NCBI GenBank assembly: GCA_015295885.1
Contig: DVEE01000274.1
Location: 1-6,049, forward strand
DNA: 6,049 nucleotides
Source of the DNA: Leptolyngbyaceae cyanobacterium M65_K2018_010
Lineage (GTDB): Bacteria > Cyanobacteriota > Cyanobacteriia > Phormidesmidales > Phormidesmidaceae
Direction: 5' to 3'
The notes beneath the pieces were generated by a model. The model was not told the DNA's origin and did no database searches. It saw only the letters and a list, made by a program, of their open reading frames with translations. Position numbers and translations under genes: made by a program. Shown here piece after piece: positions 5,733-6,049 of this stretch. Numbering within the stretch: the first letter of the stretch is position 1; each line of letters opens with the position of its first letter.

Positions 5733-5811
5733 TCACCTCACTGCAGAGGCGCAGAGCTCGCAGACGGATGGCTGTGTACCCTCGGTGTCTTTGTGGTAGA
5801 AGGTCAGGTGA
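5733..5811. repeat. Degenerate palindromic intergenic repeat
   Basis: Outer arms TCACCT (5733-5738) and AGGTGA (5806-5811) are exact inverted repeats. Inside, a purine-rich left part with GCAGAGGCGCAGAG (5743-5756) faces a right part with CTCGGTGTCTTTGTGGT (5781-5797), which is its degenerate complement. The wording resembles the dispersed GCAGAGG / CTCTGTGTCTTTG repeats found between genes in many cyanobacteria. It has no ORF of its own. The family resemblance is from memory and the inner arms are poorly matched. Confidence 0.5.
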
Positions 5812-5880
5812 TTGAATTCTCGGTTCTTAGCCTAGAGGCCCCATGGATCATTGACTAAGATGGAACTATTCACTCGCTAA

Positions 5881-6049
5881 GGTTGGTTCAACTTCCTGTC
5901 CCTGTTGCCGGCCCCTGGGCTGACGGTGCTGACCATTGCCGTAGCGTTTCTGCGATTCTATGACGCACAAGACCTCAGATTCCTTGAACTCGTCGCCCAG
6001 CCCCGAGTATGGAGTAACCGACTCACGGTGGCCGCCCTCCTGGTGGCGA
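5881..6049 (+). CDS. Partial open frame, probable membrane protein, start unclear
   Basis: This plus-strand frame is open for 56 codons to the window edge and continues beyond it. The translation starts GWFNFLSLLPAPGLTVLTIA, so a hydrophobic stretch of about 20 residues is followed by a charged segment (RFYDAQDLRFLELVAQPRVW) and a second hydrophobic run, RLTVAALLVA. That pattern looks like an N-terminal membrane anchor or the first two spans of a membrane protein. I do not recognise the family. The only nearby in-frame ATG (5860) is followed by six codons (MELFTR) and then TAA (5878-5880). Either the gene starts at a rarer codon, such as TTG 5905 or GTG 5926, or it carries a nonsense mutation. 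TTGACT at 5851-5856 resembles a -35 box but has no good -10 partner. It is divergent from purL. Confidence 0.4.

Larger units (their letters stand above)
5595..5880. other. Intergenic region between purL and the partial plus-strand frame
   Basis: Apart from the possible purL -10 box, the 12-bp palindrome and the palindromic repeat, I see no supported gene. A plus-strand frame from 5612 to 5815 translates to a hydrophobic stretch (LVWAIALGLGMPSTAQ) and then an arginine-rich tail made by the repeat. It has only a TTG start and no ribosome site, so I treat it as non-coding or a remnant. Confidence 0.4.

Noticed and set aside
5612..5815. 67-codon plus-strand frame with a signal-peptide-like stretch
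   Set aside because: It has only a TTG start, no ribosome binding site, and its second half is made by the palindromic repeat. It could be a remnant of a secreted protein, but the evidence is too thin.

Overview
This window looks like a chromosomal segment from a GC-rich cyanobacterium. Four exact copies of the octamer GCGATCGC (HIP1) occur in 6 kb, where chance would give far fewer than one. The PurL protein has the length and N-terminal style I associate with cyanobacteria, and both gene-free ends carry palindromic intergenic repeats of a kind common in filamentous and Leptolyngbya-like cyanobacteria. I cannot name the genus.

Layout: positions 1-208 hold a short GC hairpin and then a MITE-like palindromic element with flanking direct repeats; its right end supplies the stop codon of the neighbouring gene. 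Three minus-strand genes follow, read from right to left: a flavin reductase-like FMN-binding protein (2413-3021), an M20 zinc peptidase of the glutamate carboxypeptidase type (1238-2416) and a DUF1611 / DgcN-related P-loop protein (187-1209). The first two overlap by ATGA and the third starts 28 bp after the second, so they probably form one transcription unit. A candidate promoter for it lies in the 194-bp gap at 3022-3215, flanked by inverted GTTACAA/TTGTAAC arms. Next comes purL (3216-5594, minus), a complete FGAM synthase large subunit. The remaining 455 bp hold the purL upstream region, a 12-bp perfect palindrome, a degenerate palindromic repeat and, on the plus strand, a partial open frame for a probable membrane protein that runs off the window. 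An in-frame TAA follows six codons after the only nearby ATG of that frame.

How the genes may work together: purL is housekeeping purine synthesis and shows no functional link to the cassette below it. Known DUF1611 members (DgcN) N-acetylate D-glutamate, and CPG2-type M20 enzymes release glutamate or similar amino acids from N-blocked substrates. I infer that the three-gene cassette may salvage or modify an N-acyl or D-amino acid, perhaps from peptidoglycan turnover. The role of the flavin protein is unknown. This cassette is the most likely place for undescribed biology here, but its substrate cannot be read from the sequence.
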